A stretch of DNA of 64,000 bases from contig KV748177.1 of NCBI GenBank assembly GCA_001692895.1, positions 3,443,166-3,507,165 on the forward strand, given 5' to 3'. The position numbers were made by a program, and so were the translations under genes. Below, in pieces: positions 44,509-55,113 of this stretch (position 1 is the first letter of the stretch; each line of letters begins with the position of its first letter). The notes under the pieces are model-generated. The model ran no database searches and was not told where the DNA came from. It worked only from the letters and a program-made list of their open reading frames with translations. The stretch comes from Cenococcum geophilum 1.58 (taxonomy: Eukaryota; Ascomycota; Dothideomycetes; Gloniales; Gloniaceae).

Positions 44509-47500
44509 TTCTATGCCGCAGAAATCAAGAGGTACGACCTTGTTTTGGGATACCTATGGCTTCGCCAAGTTAATCCGGACATTAATTGGCCTTTAGCCTC
44601 GTATCGATATCAGAAGTCTTAACCACGCATTATAGTCGAAGATTAGAAGACTTTCTTAAACTATATATAAGAAGAAGGGTAGGTATATATTATGTATGCT
44701 ACTCTTAACACTAAGAACGGGGACACGGGATATTTATTTTCGGATATCCGGCTATACGCAGTTAAGGAACTAGAGATTCCACAGGAATATGCGGACTTAG
44801 AGGATGTTTTTAGTAAAGAAGCTACACAAACCTTACCTAACTCTATATTAGTTAAGTATAAGATAGATATAGAGGATAAACAACCTCCTTTTAGACTACT
44901 ATATAACCTATTAGAAAATAAGCTGGCGGTACTGCGTTAATATATAGTGGACAATCTTTAGAGAGGATAGATTTGGCCCTCTACAAGCCCGGCAGGGGCA
45001 CCGATTATATTTATACCTAAGAAGGACGGGACCCTTTGCCTCTATATTAACTATTAGGCGCTAAATAAGATTACTATAAAGAATCGCTACCCATTACCCT
45101 TAATAGGGGAGCTTATTAATAGGCTGTTGGGCGTAAAGATATTTACGAAATTAGATCTAAAAGATATATACCATTAAATCCGGATTAAAGCCGGCGATAA
45201 GTAGAAAACGGCGTTCTAAACACGGTACGGCCACTTTAAGTACCTAGTAATGCCATTCGGGCTCACTAACGTACTAGTAATATTTTAGGCCTATATTAAT
45301 AAGGCATTATTGGGCCTATTGGACACGATATATATAGTCTACCTTAATAACATTATAGTCTACTCTAATAACTACGAAGCACATACGCACCACGTATAAA
45401 TAGTACTAGAAAGACTACGGAAATATAAGCTCTATATAAACCTAAAAAAGTGCACATTCTATACTACTAGCATTAATTTTTTAGGCTTTATTATTAGCGT
45501 TAATGGAATATTAATGGAGAAAAGTCGGGTGGACGCTATTAGGGAATAGCCCTACCCTATGACATTTAGAGAAGTATAGGTTTTCTTAGGCATGGCGAAC
45601 TTCTACCAAACGTTTATTGTTTACTACTTATAAGTAATGCTCCCAATTACCAATCTATTAAAAGGATCTAAGAATAATAAGAAGTTAGGACCCTTTATAT
45701 TTGGGGAAGCTGCTAAGTAGGCTATAGACCGGTTAAAGGATTTGTTTACGTCGGTGCCTATCCTAATATACTTCTGTTAGAAGCTACGTATATACCTTAA
45801 AACGGATGCATCCGGCTTTGCCCTAGGGGCAATTATATCTCAATTAAAAGACGGAAAATAGTATCCTGTGGCGTTTTGGTCTAGGAAGATAACCCTTACA
45901 GAACAGCGTTATATAACGCACGATTAGGAGTTACTTGCGATAGTCGCAGTAATAAAGCATTAGCGATATTATTGTATGGGAAGCAATTACCCTATTAAAG
46001 TCCTTATAGACTATAACAACCTAGAATACTTTATAACTATAAAGGTGTTAAGCGGTTAATAAGCTAGGTAGGTAGAGGCACTATTATAGTATAATTTTAA
46101 GATTACGTACCGCCTAGGAAAGATAAATCCTGCTAATGGGTTATTAAGACGTCTGGATTATGAGACAGGGAGAATCTAGGACAGTATAGGGGAAATAATC
46201 CCTATATTGCAAAATTTGCTTAGGAAGAAAGAAGACTTTTTCCCTAGAACTATAGAATTTCGCGGTAGGGTAGAGGTCCTAACAATGCAGCTGCAAAGCG
46301 ATATAATTGTGGAGCCGTAGGATATGGTTATAGACTAGGTTATAGACTAAGCAGACGTTACAAAGTTGGCGTACCCTAGAATTAGCGAGAATTCTGCGGG
46401 ATGTGCTAGAGGTGTTACGGCACCTTTAACTTAACGGCGCATTAGCTGCGAGTTTTCGGATCTAAGGGGGATAGGCGAGATGCCTATCTATAGCGTGGCA
46501 TACTGTATAATGGTAGGAGAATCTACTGGTACTAATGGTTTAAAACGTCTCGTGCTATGCCTTAAGTTTATAATAGCGGTAGGTAAAATGGAAGCAAGTG
46601 ATCTATATAAAACCTTTCTGGACCTTCTTCTTTAAGCTTAATAAAGGGACGCCTTCGCCTCTGGGGAGAGGTGGAAAGATATAGTGGAGACCAACTTAGC
46701 TGGAGTTACTAAGAAGCTGTAGTAGCAAGACTAAAAAGGTCTATTGCGCTTTAAGGGTGCTATATATGTCCCAAAGGACTAAGCAATTTAAGATAAAATT
46801 CTAAAGGTCTTTTATAACGACCCTTTTAGGGGTTACTATAGTGCCAATAGAACCCTTAAGGCCGTTTAAAGGAAATACTTTTAGGACGGAATGTTTAAAA
46901 AGGTTAGGGACTATATATTAAGGTATAATACGTACTAAAGGATATAGATATCTAGGCATCGCCTATACGGCAAGTTATTAGTACTTCCTATTCCGTAGGG
47001 ACCCATATTAGAATTAACAATGGATTTTATTATAGGCTTACCCCCTACTAAGATAAGAACTAGAGAGGTTGCTAACGCTATTCTAGTAATCGTCAATAGG
47101 TATATAAAGTTTTTAGGATACTTTACTATTATAATAACGATTATAGCAGCAGAACTGGCAGACCTATTTTTGGAACAGTAGCTCTTGTTTAGCACGCTAA
47201 GGGGAATTATATCTAATAGAGGCACCGTATTTAACAGTATATTTTGGTCTTTATTCTGTCTCTTATTAAAAATACGGCGAAGGATAAGCACTACCTTTTA
47301 CCCGCAAACAGACGGGCAAATAGAGCGTCTAAATGCGTTATTGGAACACTACCTCCGCTACTATGTTAATTATTAATAGGATGATTAGATATTGTGGTTA
47401 GCTCTGGCGTAGTATATATATAATATAAGCATCCACAGCAGTATAAAAATAACCCCTTATAAAGCATTGTTCGGGGTAAAAGTAAATAACCCCTAAAACG

Positions 47501-48110
47501 TTAAGGATATTATTCCTAAAAAAGAGGCACTAGTAGTATCCGAAAGAATTAAGCAAATAAGAATTCGTAGAGAGGAACTTAAAAAGCACTTGCTAGACGC
47601 CCAGGCCGTGCAAAAAAGGTACTATGACGAAAAATATATACTAAAAGAATTCGAGATAGGAGATGAAGTCTTACTATCTATAAAAAATATCCGAATAAAA
47701 CGCATTAAGAAGAAGCTGGATTACCGGTAGCTTAGACCCTTTAAGATAGTTAAGAAAACTAAAGGAAACTAAGCCTACAAATTGGAATTACCGAAATCTT
47801 ATCTAATATATCCTATATTTTATATTTTCTTGCTAGAGTTATACCGGAGAAGAAATAGTACGGAACCGCCCCCACTTAGCGAAATTAATAGGGAACTAGA
47901 ATAGAATGTAGAAGATATTCTAGACTAAAGATGGCGCCAGAAGAAGCGCGAATTTTTAGTTTATTGGGAAGGATACTCTTAGGCGTATAACAGTTAGGAA
48001 CCTAAGAAGTACCTTTAGCTAGGATATAACACCGTAATTAAAACCTTCCTAAGAACTAAAGGTAAAGACTTAGAAATGGTTCCGGATATACCACAGGTAA
48101 AGTAATAGGG
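44509..48110 (+). pseudogene. Gypsy-C pol: RT, RNase H, integrase, chromodomain, RIP-inactivated
   Basis: Protease tail AAEIKRYDLVLGYLWLRQVNPDINW (44515-). RT: APIIFIPKKDGTLCLYINY (~44995), [26 protein letters not shown] (~45095), YGHFKYLVMPFGLTNV (~45225), TIYIVYLNNIIVYSNN (~45330; the YLDD pair reads NN). RNase H: LKTDASGFALGAIISQ (~45800) and LTEQRYITHD*ELLAIVAVIKH (~45895). Integrase: LYGKLLVLPIPQGPILELTMDFIIGLP (~46965), RGIISNRGTVFNSIFW (~47205), STTFYPQTDGQIERLN (~47290). Near the end REFLVYWEGYS*AYNSWEPKKYL (~47950-48015) is a chromodomain, which in chromoviruses steers integration to heterochromatin. Frame largely continuous, with RIP stops only; ORFs of 60-118 codons remain. Inactive. 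Confidence 0.92.
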
Positions 48111-48639
48111 AAGACCCCATAAATTAAAACTATAGGATTAAGCATAGGCATTAAGAACGGAAACGTTTTGCTATTATAATAGGGATCCTAGAATCCTATA
48201 AGAGGAAGCCTATANGGATCNANAGNAGAACCACNAGGGATACTNTTTAAAGAAGACGCTGTANNAGAAGGAGTANTAGCACNATAANAAGTGGCCTTAG
48301 GGATTTAGAAAGATCCCCTAGGGATAAAAGGAGAGTATCCGGCCTAGCACTGGAGATATATAGTAGAGTTAATGATACGAAGAGGAGTAAAAGGACAGCC
48401 TATAAAGAATTAGAAAATTTAAGGAATTATAAGGCACCTATAGGAACACCACCCGTTTATTATATATGGGGATTATAGTAGTATACTGCGTTTATATGGA
48501 TTATTACTAAAGCTTAGAATAAAGGCATTTCTAAAGTATAAAGTTAATTCCTAATAATAGGGCATCCTAGAGGCACCCGAGAGGCACTATATAAAGCTAT
48601 TCTATAAGAAAAAGGAAAAAGCTAGGTAATAACTTAAAC

Positions 48640-49439
48640 ACTAGCAATAGTAATAGGAGCCTTTTCTTCCATTTTAATGTTATTATTAACGGTATTATCG
48701 GCTCCTTTATCCCTAGAAGCATTAGTACTTCTATTAACATTCTTCTTAAAATAATGGGTATGGGAAGGACTAGCATAGGTAGGAGACTGGCGAGGAGAAC
48801 GTTTATCTTAACCTTTGTTACTATCCTTAGTATCCCTAGGTTCTAAATTAGCGTCTAAGTAGGGATTAGAGAGATATTAGCTAAAGGAGTTAGTATAGTT
48901 CCTAAGTAAGTCACTAGAGAAACTTACCTAGCTAGAGTAGCCCGCGTAAGAGTATGAATGTTATTATTAATAAGGACGAGCTGTTCGCATATGCGCTCCT
49001 AGATACTATATATCTAAGAACGTTACGTCTCTATAGCAGTGGAAACCCTTATAGAATTAAAGAGTCTGCGAGCGAGGGAAGACACCTTCTATCCCCGCCT
49101 ATCACTATTGGGATATTAGCGGAAATCTTAGATGGCGCGTTAGAGCCTATAAGTCTTATACGCATAGACAGCGGGGATCTAGTATAATTAGCGAAATCTA
49201 GAATAGGATAGAATGGGAAATACTAGGATATAGGTCTTTCTCCTGCTGCAACAATAGGAGCACTTAGATTTGTTTTTGCTGGAGTAAGGCATCTTACAGA
49301 CGTAGGAAGGATCCTACGTAAGAGCATGAACGCAGCAACGATAGCATTTTAGGGAAACTGCTGTAGGAGTAATAGACGCTGTCTAGGGCGTCACCAGGAG
49401 ATTAATAATACTGCCGCCGGTCTGGGGACCACGAGCCAT
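48640..49439 (-). pseudogene. Antisense reading frame with a cysteine cluster in the Gypsy-C 3' region
   Basis: On the minus strand an ATG at 49439 opens MARGPQTGGSIINLLVTP. A cysteine-rich block follows: KCYRCCVHALT*DPSYVCKM, then SKCSYCCSRRKTY (about 49345-49230), pattern C-x2-CC ... C ... C-x2-CC, with the last expected Cys read as Tyr. Next comes a region with alternating charged residues (VSSLARRLFNSIRVSTAIET, ~49070). In a shifted frame from ~48955, a Ser/Asn/Lys-rich tail ends near 48640 (SPTYASPSHTHYFKKNVNRS). Stops are only TAG/TAA at Gln-like positions, arguing that the frame was once open. It lies opposite to gag-pol between chromodomain and 3' LTR. A plus-strand frame of 77 codons (48954-49187) overlaps it and seems less convincing. 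Function unknown; a zinc-binding accessory protein is a guess. Confidence 0.55.
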
Positions 49440-50034
49440 TATAAGAAAATACTTTAAGAAGTTAGCATTATTATAAGAAGATAAGGTAGGGATTCTATTA
49501 CTTATAGATATATTATAAAAAGAGAATAAAGCAGCTGTAAAAGAATAGCTAGAGATATAGAAGCTAAAAGCGGAGATATAGAGGAAACAGTCTGCTAAAA
49601 GACGAGATGAATAGTATTATTAATAAAAAGACGCGTAAGAGGCGACAGCTTATAAACTAGAAGAAAATTAAAATAAAGACGTTATTATTAGAATCCATTT
49701 TAGGTGAATAGGGATAGTAGCTTATAGACGCGTTGCATAGGACAACCTCCAGATTAACTTATAACAAACTCTTATAATAAGAAAGGTAAATCCTATCCAA
49801 TTTTCATTATTATTATTTTAGTTTCATTATAAAGGCATTATAAGAAACTATAGTAGGAAAAGAGTAGAGGAACTAAGAATAAAGTAAGGTTCTACGCTAG
49901 TAAAGAACTAGCTATAAGCCGCATTATAGAGTACCTTTCCACTAAGAATTTCCCCAGTGGTTTTAGCTAAAACTTTATAAAAGCTTAGTAGAGGCAAAGT
50001 CTTAGAGGACCAAGACCCTTAAAGGGGAGGCAAT

Positions 50035-50412
50035 TGTAACGGAATTCCCTAGAAGGTATATATCAGATAAGACAAAAGGAGGTCTCATCTATGTTCCAAA
50101 AGGAGGTCTCATCTATATTCCAAAAGGAGGTCTTATCTATATTCCATCTACGTCCTAGAAGACACGGTTAGACAGATAAGGGGTAAAGGGTTTTACTAGC
50201 GTCTTAGAAAGATTATATAGGGAGCTGGTTCTCCTCTAGAGAAGAACTAGCAATTAGTCTCTAAATAGAAGTAGTTAGAAGCATTTGTCCTTTAATACGT
50301 GAAACTCATTCTACCCTTAACTTACCTTCTATTTACCTTCGACTTACCTTCTACTTACCGGTGACACTGTCGATTAGATAATTATACGTTCCGGTTAGGC
50401 TGGCCTCTTACA
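50035..50412 (+). repeat. Gypsy-C 3' LTR (378 bp)
   Basis: TGTAACGGAATTCCC ... CCTCTTACA, preceded by the purine-rich AAAGGGGAGGCAAT (polypurine tract). Three 24-bp GAAGGAGGTCTCATC-type units. Confidence 0.93.
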
Positions 50413-50417
50413 ATTTA

Positions 50418-51747
50418 ACACCTTAAATCTATGGCTAAAAGTATCCTTACTGTAAAGAAGCGTCCTCTAGAGCTTAGCCAACACTAGTATAAAAACTTCC
50501 TTACCCGATACCCGGAGCTCAAAGTTCGATTTGCCTAAGGCCTTAATTAAAAGCAAAAGGATGCTGAGGATCTAGAGATTATTAAAGAGTGGTTTAATCT
50601 CTATAAAGTTACTATTACTAAGTACGCAATTCCCCTAGGCGATTAGTATAATATAGATGAGAAAGGAATTGCAATGGGGTTAGGCGATAAGGTTAAGGTG
50701 CTTATTCCTTAATTAGAGGCTTAAGCTTTTATTACAGAGCCAGGCAATCGCAATTAGGTGTTTATTATTGAGTGTATATTAGGAAGTCAATATTAATTAC
50801 CTCCTTACCTTATCTTTTAGGGGAAGCAAATGCAACGATCTTGGATATTACCTAGACTTAATCGCGAGACAGTAATTTAAGTAAGCGATTTAGGGTGGAC
50901 AAATTCGGACATTATAGTTAATTGGTTAAAACACTTTAACCAATATACAGAGCCATGCCTTTAAGGAATCTATTGCCTATTAATTCTTGACGGATATAAG
51001 AGCTACGTATTAATACAGTTTACTAAGTATTGCGAGGCTTATAAGATTATCCCTCTCTATCTACCACCTTATTCGACACACCTACTCCAACCCCTAGATG
51101 TCGGTATATTTAGCCCCTTATCAAAAGCCTATCGAAAGCGCCTCCACAACTTCGCCTTCTATAGAGCTGTTAATATTACTAAGCCTAAGTTCCTTAAGTA
51201 TTACCAAGCTGCACAATGCGAAGCTATATTATTAACCAATATAGCAAATGCATGGCAGGCAACTGGCCTTCTACCGTTCGATCCTTCGGTTGTTTTAGAA
51301 AAGATTTAGCTAACAACTCCTTCCTATATAAGCTTTACAGACAAGAATGGCCACCAATTTAATATACCCGTGTCTCCTTCCGTAGAGGAGAGACTTACTA
51401 AAATATTTAGGCAGCTCTTATAAGGTGCATCACCCCTACATTCTTAAGTTGTGTATAATATTCGGCAGTTTATATTAAATACGGTAGCTAATAATACAAT
51501 CCTTAAGCAAACAAATTAGGAGCTTCTTAAAAGACAGAAGAAGGAGCGTTATAATAAGACAAAAGCTGCCTATGGGAAGGCACGAGTTTTATTAGTAGCA
51601 GAGGTATAAAAGAAGAACGAGGAAAAGCTTTAAAAGGAGCAGGAAGAGAAGAGGGTAAAGGAAAGGAAGGCTGCATTATAGGGGGTTATTACCTTTGCAA
51701 AGAAGGTTTGGAAGGAACTACCAATGGATTATAGTGTATTTATATAA
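50418..51747 (+). pseudogene. pogo-Z transposase, C-terminal part
   Basis: Continues the frame broken at 39030. CENP-B-like DNA-binding end: KKRPLELSQHQYKNFLTRYP (~50455). DDE domain: YNIDEKGIAMG (~50650), EPGNRN*VFIIE (~50740), NSDIIVNWLKHFNQ (~50910), LLILDGYKSYVL (~50980), IIPLYLPPYSTHLLQPLDVGIFSPLSKAYR (~51045). All three catalytic Asp residues (NID, LDG, PLD) are kept, in contrast to pogo-A1. The C-terminal coiled-coil region is rich in Lys/Glu (RQKKERYNKTKAAYGKARVL, ~51530) and ends at DYSVFI followed by stops near 51745. About ten RIP-type stops. The best preserved DNA transposase in the window. Confidence 0.9.
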
Positions 51748-51902
51748 TAGGGTAGATTTGGGTTGATTTTGAGGTTGATTTTGATGTCAAATTGATTTTG
51801 ATTTTGGTAGGAGGTCCGTGCACTGTCTCGGGTGGGTGGCTGTTTCGTTTGGGTGGCTAAGACGTTATAGCGGGGACCCGATAGTAGTGTGTCCCGCGCA
51901 CA

Positions 51903-52212
51903 CACAAAGGCTTTGTGTAGAGCTTTGTGTAGAGCCTCCGTACGCAGAGCTTCGCGCAGAGCCTCGTGCAGAGCCTCTATATGTAGAGCTTCGTGTAGAG
52001 CTTCGTAGAGCTTTGTGCAGAGCTTCGTGTAGAGCTTTATATAGAGCTTCGTGCAGAGCTTCGTGTAGAGCTTCGTGCAGAGCTTCGTGTAGAGCCCGTA
52101 GAGCCTTGTGCAAAGCTTCGTGTAGAGCTTCGTGTAGAGCTTCGTGTAGAGCTTCGTGTAGAGCTTCGTGCAGAGCTTCGTGCAGAGCTTTATGTAGAGC
52201 CTCGTGCAGAGC
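51903..52212. repeat. 12-bp tandem array of X1
   Basis: About 25 copies of AGAGCTTCGTGT/AGAGCTTCGTGC, the un-RIP'd form of the X2 array. Open frames through it on both strands are repeat artefacts. Confidence 0.95.
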
Positions 52213-52219
52213 CTCTGGC

Positions 52220-52457
52220 CATCAGGGAAAAAAAATTTGGGCACGTTGTTGCAAGCGAAAATCGGGGTCTGCGTAAGTCGTAATTTTGGCAATTTGCTAC
52301 AAACACATAGATAGGCCAGGCGTGTGCATAGGTAGCCTATGTGTTTGTAGCAAATTGCTGCAAATTGCCCGCAAATTGCCAAAATTGCGACTTACGCAGG
52401 TTTTGCAGACCCCGATTTTCGCTTGCAACAACGGGGCCAAAAAAAAATTTCCTGATG
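52220..52457. repeat. Palindromic right end of X1 (238 bp)
   Basis: CATCAGGGAAAAAAAATTTG ... CAAAAAAAAATTTCCTGATG, with CGAAAATCGGGGTCTGC inverted as GCAGACCCCGATTTTCG and TTGCTACAAACACATAG inverted as CTATGTGTTTGTAGCAA. By itself it looks like a small foldback element. The same structure ends X2, so it is part of X. Confidence 0.9.
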
Positions 52458-52836
52458 GGGCCTATAAAGCCCTATAGTGGTGTTCACGGCTCGGCTGAGC
52501 GCCCGCTCAGTCGCTGAGCCGCACGTGACACATACGACCCCCGTCGACATTCGTGAATGTCGACGGCCAAGCCTGCAGCCAAGCCGTGGACAGATTCGAA
52601 TGTCCTTACCCCCGCTGATCGAGTCGCTGATGCGCGCGTACTATTAGCCTATTGGCCCAGCCGTGCGCCCGTATATTTACCCTATGCGGTAAGGTCACTT
52701 ATCCGCTCTCGCTGAGCGGCTGGTAGGTAGGTATGCTTTTTCTACCTCTCCCCCTAGTCTACGTCTGCGTATATAGGAAAATAGGAACCCCCCCTTAGGG
52801 CGCGGCTTCTCTAGCAGCATCCTACGTATCTTAAAA
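52458..52836. promoter_or_regulatory. GC-balanced upstream region of the Crypton-like gene with hairpins
   Basis: No gene. It contains the perfect inverted repeat CGTCGACATTC-GT-GAATGTCGACG (~52542-52565) and a run of GCTGAGC/GCTCAG elements at ~52488-52521. It lies directly before the recombinase gene and may hold its promoter or the element's end, which is inference from position only. Confidence 0.4.
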
Positions 52837-55113
52837 ATGGCGTCAATTAGTTGCGTAAAGATTAACGTCACGAATAATGCCGAACTACGCGCTAACGCGT
52901 AGAGCATCCTTACCCTTACGCGTACCGAGAGGCCTAAAAATACGTCTCTAAATTACGAGCTAAAGCAGAAAGAGTTTAAGGTAAGTAGGTAGGTGCTTTA
53001 CGGAGCAGTATACTTATAACTAACGCGTGTCTTCCTAGGCCTTTTGCAAGCGGAAGCAGTACTGTAATGGCGATACCATTACGGAAGAGAAGCTACTTCT
53101 TTTTTTTGTTAAGGAGGTTACAGGCCGGCCACTAAAAGGGAAAAGCCATAAGGCTAGCGATGACGTGCCCTAGGACGAGACGCGGCTCTCCTAGCGCTTA
53201 GTTCGCGGCTATATTACTGCCCTAATGGACCTTTACCGGACGTAGAAGGGTATAGGGATAAATAGCCACTAGTCCCCGCGGGAGGATAACATTAGGGATT
53301 ACCTAAAGGTTCTATAGCGGAGGGACGCGCAGTGGGAAAAGGAGCAGTTCGCAGATAAGGGCAGGAACACGCTGCTTAACGGATATACGGAGGACGAGTT
53401 TAAGAGCGTCTACCGCAAGCTATAGGCCCGCGGAGACTCCTCGCTAAAATGCTACCTCCGCATGCTTATAGATATCCTACTAGGCCACTACATGCTTACC
53501 TGTGGCGGCGATAGGCGCTCCGCCGAGATCTTAGACCTATTTACCTTTAAGTTTAGGGGGGAAGGCCCTACGCGCTGTATGCCCCTAATATTTACTATAT
53601 GCGCCGGTAAGCAGAACTAGCACGGCCGCCTTAAAACTATTGGGGCTCTATATAATAAGAAGCCGCTTATCTATATGCTTAGTAGGCTAGCTTTCTACCT
53701 TCTATACTACTGGGACCTTAGCGATAAGCCGTTCCCGGACTTTAGTAAGCGGTTAGCGTAGTATAATATCCGCCTAATTAAGAGTAGCGCCGGGGACCGT
53801 AAGGCGGCCTTCTTATACAACTTATAGTGGGAGTAGGTTACTAAGGCGTTCTAGTTTATTAACGTCTTCTTATAAAAAAAGACCTATATTGGGCGAAGCG
53901 CTGGCGCTAAGACGGCGGAGCTAAAAGGGGTTAGTGAGGACTAGATTAGACGCGCCGGTAGGTAAAACCAGGAGCAGATAGTTAGCTACTACTTAAACTC
54001 GCTACCGCGGGAGTTTATGTAGACGATAGCCGGCTATTCGCCGTAGATGGGCTACTTTGAGATTTATAGGGTAAGCGTCGCCCCCCCTAACGTACTACTG
54101 TTGACGATCTGGCCAGAGCTAGACGTCTAAAAGGGTCGGTTTAGCCCTTAGGTTAGCTAGGTTAACGACCTTACGGCTACGGGCGCTACGAACCTCCTGT
54201 TTTACCTCCGGGAGGTTATCCTATAGGACTTAGTAGTCCTCCGCGAGATGTTCCTAAGCAGCCCTATATAGAACTACCCGGCCTTCTAATATAAGGCCTA
54301 TCTACCCTTCGCGCGGAAGGTTGAAGCCTGCCTATAGCAGGAGGAAGAAGGCCCTAGCTAGCTATTAATACTCTACTAGGCTATGCTGGCTATTATGGAC
54401 CACCTAAAGACTATAGACGCCCGAGTACGCGAGCTATAGGCGTTGTTTAACCGTATAGCCAAGTCCTAGTAGGCGCAGTCTTTACAGCTTTAATTACTTA
54501 CGTTTGGCAGCCTTACCTTTTGGCTTAAGGTTTCTTCGGCATCCGTATATTCGCGTTTAATGGCATACCTACTAACGGCACACCTACTGACGGTACGTCT
54601 ACCGACAGTATATCTACTGGCGCCTCTATCTGTCGCGGAATTAAGCCAGGATACGTCGGCCTGGGTAAGTGCTATAGCTTCCCCTTTACTAGCGCCGCCG
54701 CAGCTATAGCTATAGCTATAGCTGTAGCAAGGGCCTAAGCCCGAGTAGCCGCCTAAGCAGCCGCCCGTATATTGTATATACCGTATAGTAAAGTCCGTAT
54801 AGGCCCTTTGGCGCGAGTAGACTAAAGGGCTTAGAGGTAATTCTTTTATAGTAGTGCTAGATTCTAAATGGGGTAGTAGATGGCGGGCTAGTTAGCAAAA
54901 CGAGCTCTAATAGTACTCCCTACGGCTTAAGGTTATTAAGGAGATTAGGCGGGTCGCGTAGGCCTAAAGGGTTAGCGAGGAAGCGGCTATATAGTAGGTT
55001 AATTAATAGCAGGAGCGGATACAGTGCTCGCTAGATTAGCTTTGTAAACGGCTTTAAGTAGGTAAAAAAGCTTTAAAATAGTATATATATCTAACTTCTA
55101 AGGAGTCCTCTTA
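52837..55113 (+). pseudogene. Crypton-like tyrosine recombinase with GCR1-type C-terminal domain, RIP-damaged
   Basis: ATG at 52837 opens MASISCVKINVTNNAELRAN. Exon 1 ends at 52980 (KQKEFK); the intron is 52981-53038 (58 bp, GTAAG...ACTAAC...CCTAG); exon 2 continues AFCKRKQYCNGDTITEEKLL. The recombinase domain has LLGHYMLTCGGDRRSAEILDLFTF (~53490, the Arg box), KTYIGRSAGAKTAELKGVSED (~53880; the HxxR motif now YIGR) and RRAGR*NQEQIVSYYLNSLP (~53950, with the probable nucleophile Tyr). A linker rich in LLT/LPT repeats (~54560-54630) precedes a GCR1_C/Myb-like DNA-binding end (LDSKWGSRWRASQQNEL, ~54850). Cryptons move as circular DNA by such enzymes. About twenty stops, nearly all TAG at Gln or Trp. 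Element ends not identified. Confidence 0.83.

Larger units (their letters stand above)
39031..50412 (+). mobile_element. Gypsy-C, chromodomain LTR retrotransposon (chromovirus) inserted in pogo-Z
   Basis: LTRs of exactly 378 bp (39031-39408 and 50035-50412) with the 5-bp duplication ATTTA at 39026-39030 and 50413-50417. The order gag, protease, RT, RNase H, integrase, chromodomain places it in Ty3/Gypsy chromoviruses. X2 (40919-44508) is inserted between protease and RT. About 1.9 kb of extra sequence between the chromodomain and 3' LTR holds an antisense frame. Without X2 the element is ~7.8 kb. A solo LTR of the family is at 35526-35855. Confidence 0.95.
38655..51865 (+). mobile_element. 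pogo-Z, pogo/Fot1-like transposon inserted at TA in X1 and itself split by Gypsy-C
   Basis: Inverted repeats of about 73 bp start ACGTCTTAGCCACCC at 38655 and, inverted, at 51865, continuing through GAGACARTGCACGGACC. TA duplicates are at 38653-38654 and 51866-51867. X2 shows the empty site in reverse (GGAA-TA-TAGCGG at ~42829-42842). Without Gypsy-C (39031-50412) and one ATTTA the element is about 1.8 kb. Confidence 0.92.
35522..52457 (+). mobile_element. X1, non-coding TIR element with subterminal minisatellites, carrying all nested insertions to 52457
   Basis: The ends are CATCAGGAAATTTTTTTTTG (left, 35522-35525 continued at 35861 after the solo LTR) and its inverse CAAAAAAAAATTTCCTGATG (right, ending 52457). 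After removing insertions (solo LTR, pogo-A1, pogo-Z with Gypsy-C) about 1.5 kb remains. In order these are: a left arm with AATTGTAA-type repeats, CCTGCCTA-type simple repeats (38190-38335), a 20-bp minisatellite (38395-38540), a 12-bp array (51903-52212) and a 238-bp palindromic right end (52220-52457). No coding region of its own. X2 is an inverted second copy with the same order, which confirms the model. Flanks GG/GG here and TT/TT in X2 suggest a 2-bp target duplication. Superfamily not identified. Confidence 0.75.

Noticed and set aside
51729-52382. 217- and 152-residue frames through 51729-52382.
   Set aside because: They run through the 12-bp array and the palindromic end of X1, in opposite directions, with no domain.
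52220-52457. Independent small foldback MITE at the edge of X1.
   Set aside because: The same palindrome ends X2 at the equivalent place, so it belongs to X.
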